Positions 4,895 through 5,841 of a stretch of DNA of 5,841 nt are shown one piece after another. Location: assembly GCA_938003885.1 (NCBI GenBank), contig CALKWT010000068.1, forward strand, positions 1-5,841, written 5' to 3'. The notes beneath the pieces are model-generated. The model did not search any database. It saw only the letters and a list, made by a program, of their open reading frames with translations, and was not told the DNA's origin. This stretch comes from an uncultured Balneolaceae bacterium (GTDB lineage: Bacteria > Bacteroidota > Rhodothermia > Balneolales > Balneolaceae). Within the stretch, counting starts at the first letter, position 1. Each line of letters starts with the position of its first letter. The translations under genes were made by a program, and so were the position numbers.

Positions 4895-5841
4895 ATGATT
4901 AAAGTACTTTACTATAAACTTTTATTCCGGAAGTTGCGGATTAGCAAGTTGCAGATGTTTGTAACTTCCATATTTTTTGTGCTGCTGCTGAGCTCATCAG
5001 CCATCGCACAGCAAAAAGAAGTTTCGGGTACCGTCACCGATGCATTTACAGATGAAACCCTTATTGGCGTTAACATCGTTGTGCCCGGAACAACCATCGG
5101 AACGACAACCGACATGTCCGGTAACTACTCAATAGCTCTGCCCGACACCGTTACACAACTACAATTCTCTTATGTTGGTTACGAAACGTTGATCATCGCC
5201 CTCAATGACAGGAGCGTGATTAATGTGGAGATGCAGGCTTCCGCAATTCTGGGTTCCGACCTGATTGTTACCGGTTATTCGGTTCAGCGAAGAGTGGACC
5301 TCACCGGATCCATCAGTGTGGCCGATGTCGATAATATGCAGAGAATTGCTGAATCCTCAGTCACCAAGCAGTTGCAGGGCCAGGTGTCCGGGGTCTCTGT
5401 GGCTCAGTCGGGCCAGCCGGGGGATGAGCCCGCTATCCGTATTCGGGGTGTCGGCAACTTTGGCAATGTGAATCCGCTCTACGTAGTGGATGGGGTTCCC
5501 ACCAGCAGTATCCGGGATCTGAACCCCAATGATGTGGAGTCCCTTCAGGTGCTGAAAGATGCCTCTGCAGCCTCCATTTACGGTTCACGTGCCTCAAACG
5601 GGGTGATCATTGTCACTACGAAGAAAGGCCGTCCGGGACTGAACGTCTCCTTCGATACCTATGTCGGTTATGAAACCCCCAAACATCACGGCAACCCGTG
5701 GAATATAGCCAGTCCCCTGGAGCATGCTCAACTGGAGTGGCTGGTTGCAAAAAATACAGGGCAGCAACCATCTTCACCCCTTTATGGAAGTGGCGCTGAG
5801 CCTCGTCTGCCAGATTATATCAGCCCGGCAGGTGCCATGGA
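4895..5841 (+). CDS. SusC/RagA-family TonB-dependent outer-membrane transporter, N-terminal part (3' end outside window)
   Basis: The frame is open from ATG 4895 to the window end and gives 315 residues of a family usually about 1000 long. These outer-membrane beta-barrels import oligosaccharides or other large nutrients using TonB energy, normally capped by a SusD lipoprotein encoded just downstream. A Sec signal has a basic, unusually long n-region (1-20), a hydrophobic core at about 21-36 and likely cleavage at AIA|QQ (38/39). Residues 42-113 form the carboxypeptidase-regulatory-like domain (VSGTVTD, GTTTDMSGNYSI, FSYVGYET). The plug domain follows from about 122, with VTGYS at 125-129, the IRIRGVG stretch at 181-187, YVVDGVP at 196-202 and the SusC/RagA signature VESLQVLKDASAASIYGSRA at 214-233, then GVIIVTTKKG. 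Barrel strands begin near 248. The signature is fully conserved. The transported substrate cannot be deduced. Confidence 0.95.
   Translation, partial: MIKVLYYKLLFRKLRISKLQMFVTSIFFVLLLSSSAIAQQKEVSGTVTDAFTDETLIGVNIVVPGTTIGTTTDMSGNYSIALPDTVTQLQFSYVGYETLIIALNDRSVINVEMQASAILGSDLIVTGYSVQRRVDLTGSISVADVDNMQRIAESSVTKQLQGQVSGVSVAQSGQPGDEPAIRIRGVGNFGNVNPLYVVDGVPTSSIRDLNPNDVESLQVLKDASAASIYGSRASNGVIIVTTKKGRPGLNVSFDTYVGYETPKHHGNPWNIASPLEHAQLEWLVAKNTGQQPSSPLYGSGAEPRLPDYISPAGAM

Noticed and set aside
4912..5115. Minus-strand ORF within the susC-like gene
   Set aside because: It lies opposite the signal peptide and regulatory-like domain of the transporter and has no independent support.

Overview
The window looks like a piece of chromosome from the Bacteroidota/FCB group. 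The best indicators are a SusC-type TonB-dependent transporter with its N-terminal carboxypeptidase-regulatory-like domain, a Tat-exported Gfo/Idh/MocA oxidoreductase of the kind common in that group, and a CrtI-superfamily carotenoid desaturase. G+C is close to half in the genes and visibly lower in the long divergent spacer. A marine or halophilic lineage such as Balneolota/Rhodothermota or a relative would fit, but this is inference and the genus cannot be told from the sequence.

Layout, left to right. (1) Positions 1-825, plus strand: the C-terminal part of a TrmA/RumA-type 23S rRNA uracil-C5-methyltransferase (RlmD); its start lies outside the window. (2) 826-1100: a spacer with one doubtful minus-strand ORF that would encode a 61-residue four-cysteine protein. 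(3) 1101-2576, plus: a complete carotenoid desaturase of the CrtI/CrtD family. (4) 2577-2891: a spacer between convergent genes. It has a 9-bp perfect stem-loop and coding-like minus-strand fragments in shifted frames, perhaps the remains of a gene. (5) 2892-4304, minus: a complete Gfo/Idh/MocA oxidoreductase with a twin-arginine signal. (6) 4305-4894: a 590-bp AT-rich divergent control region. It holds two 10-bp palindromes with central CG that resemble LacI-family operators, repeated GTTTACA half-sites, candidate promoter elements and a leader hairpin. (7) 4895 to the window end, plus: the first 315 residues of a SusC/RagA outer-membrane transporter.

Functionally the window joins unrelated housekeeping (rRNA modification) and pigment genes on the left to what looks like the edge of a sugar-uptake locus on the right. 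There SusC would import an oligosaccharide or related nutrient, normally with a SusD partner that would lie just beyond the right edge. The divergent, exported Gfo/Idh/MocA enzyme could act on a sugar or sugar derivative. The shared control region suggests co-regulation by a sugar-responsive repressor. No RNA gene, CRISPR array, insertion sequence or attachment site was found. Nothing here is clearly a new system; the most interesting parts are the 4305-4894 control region and the two poorly explained spacers.
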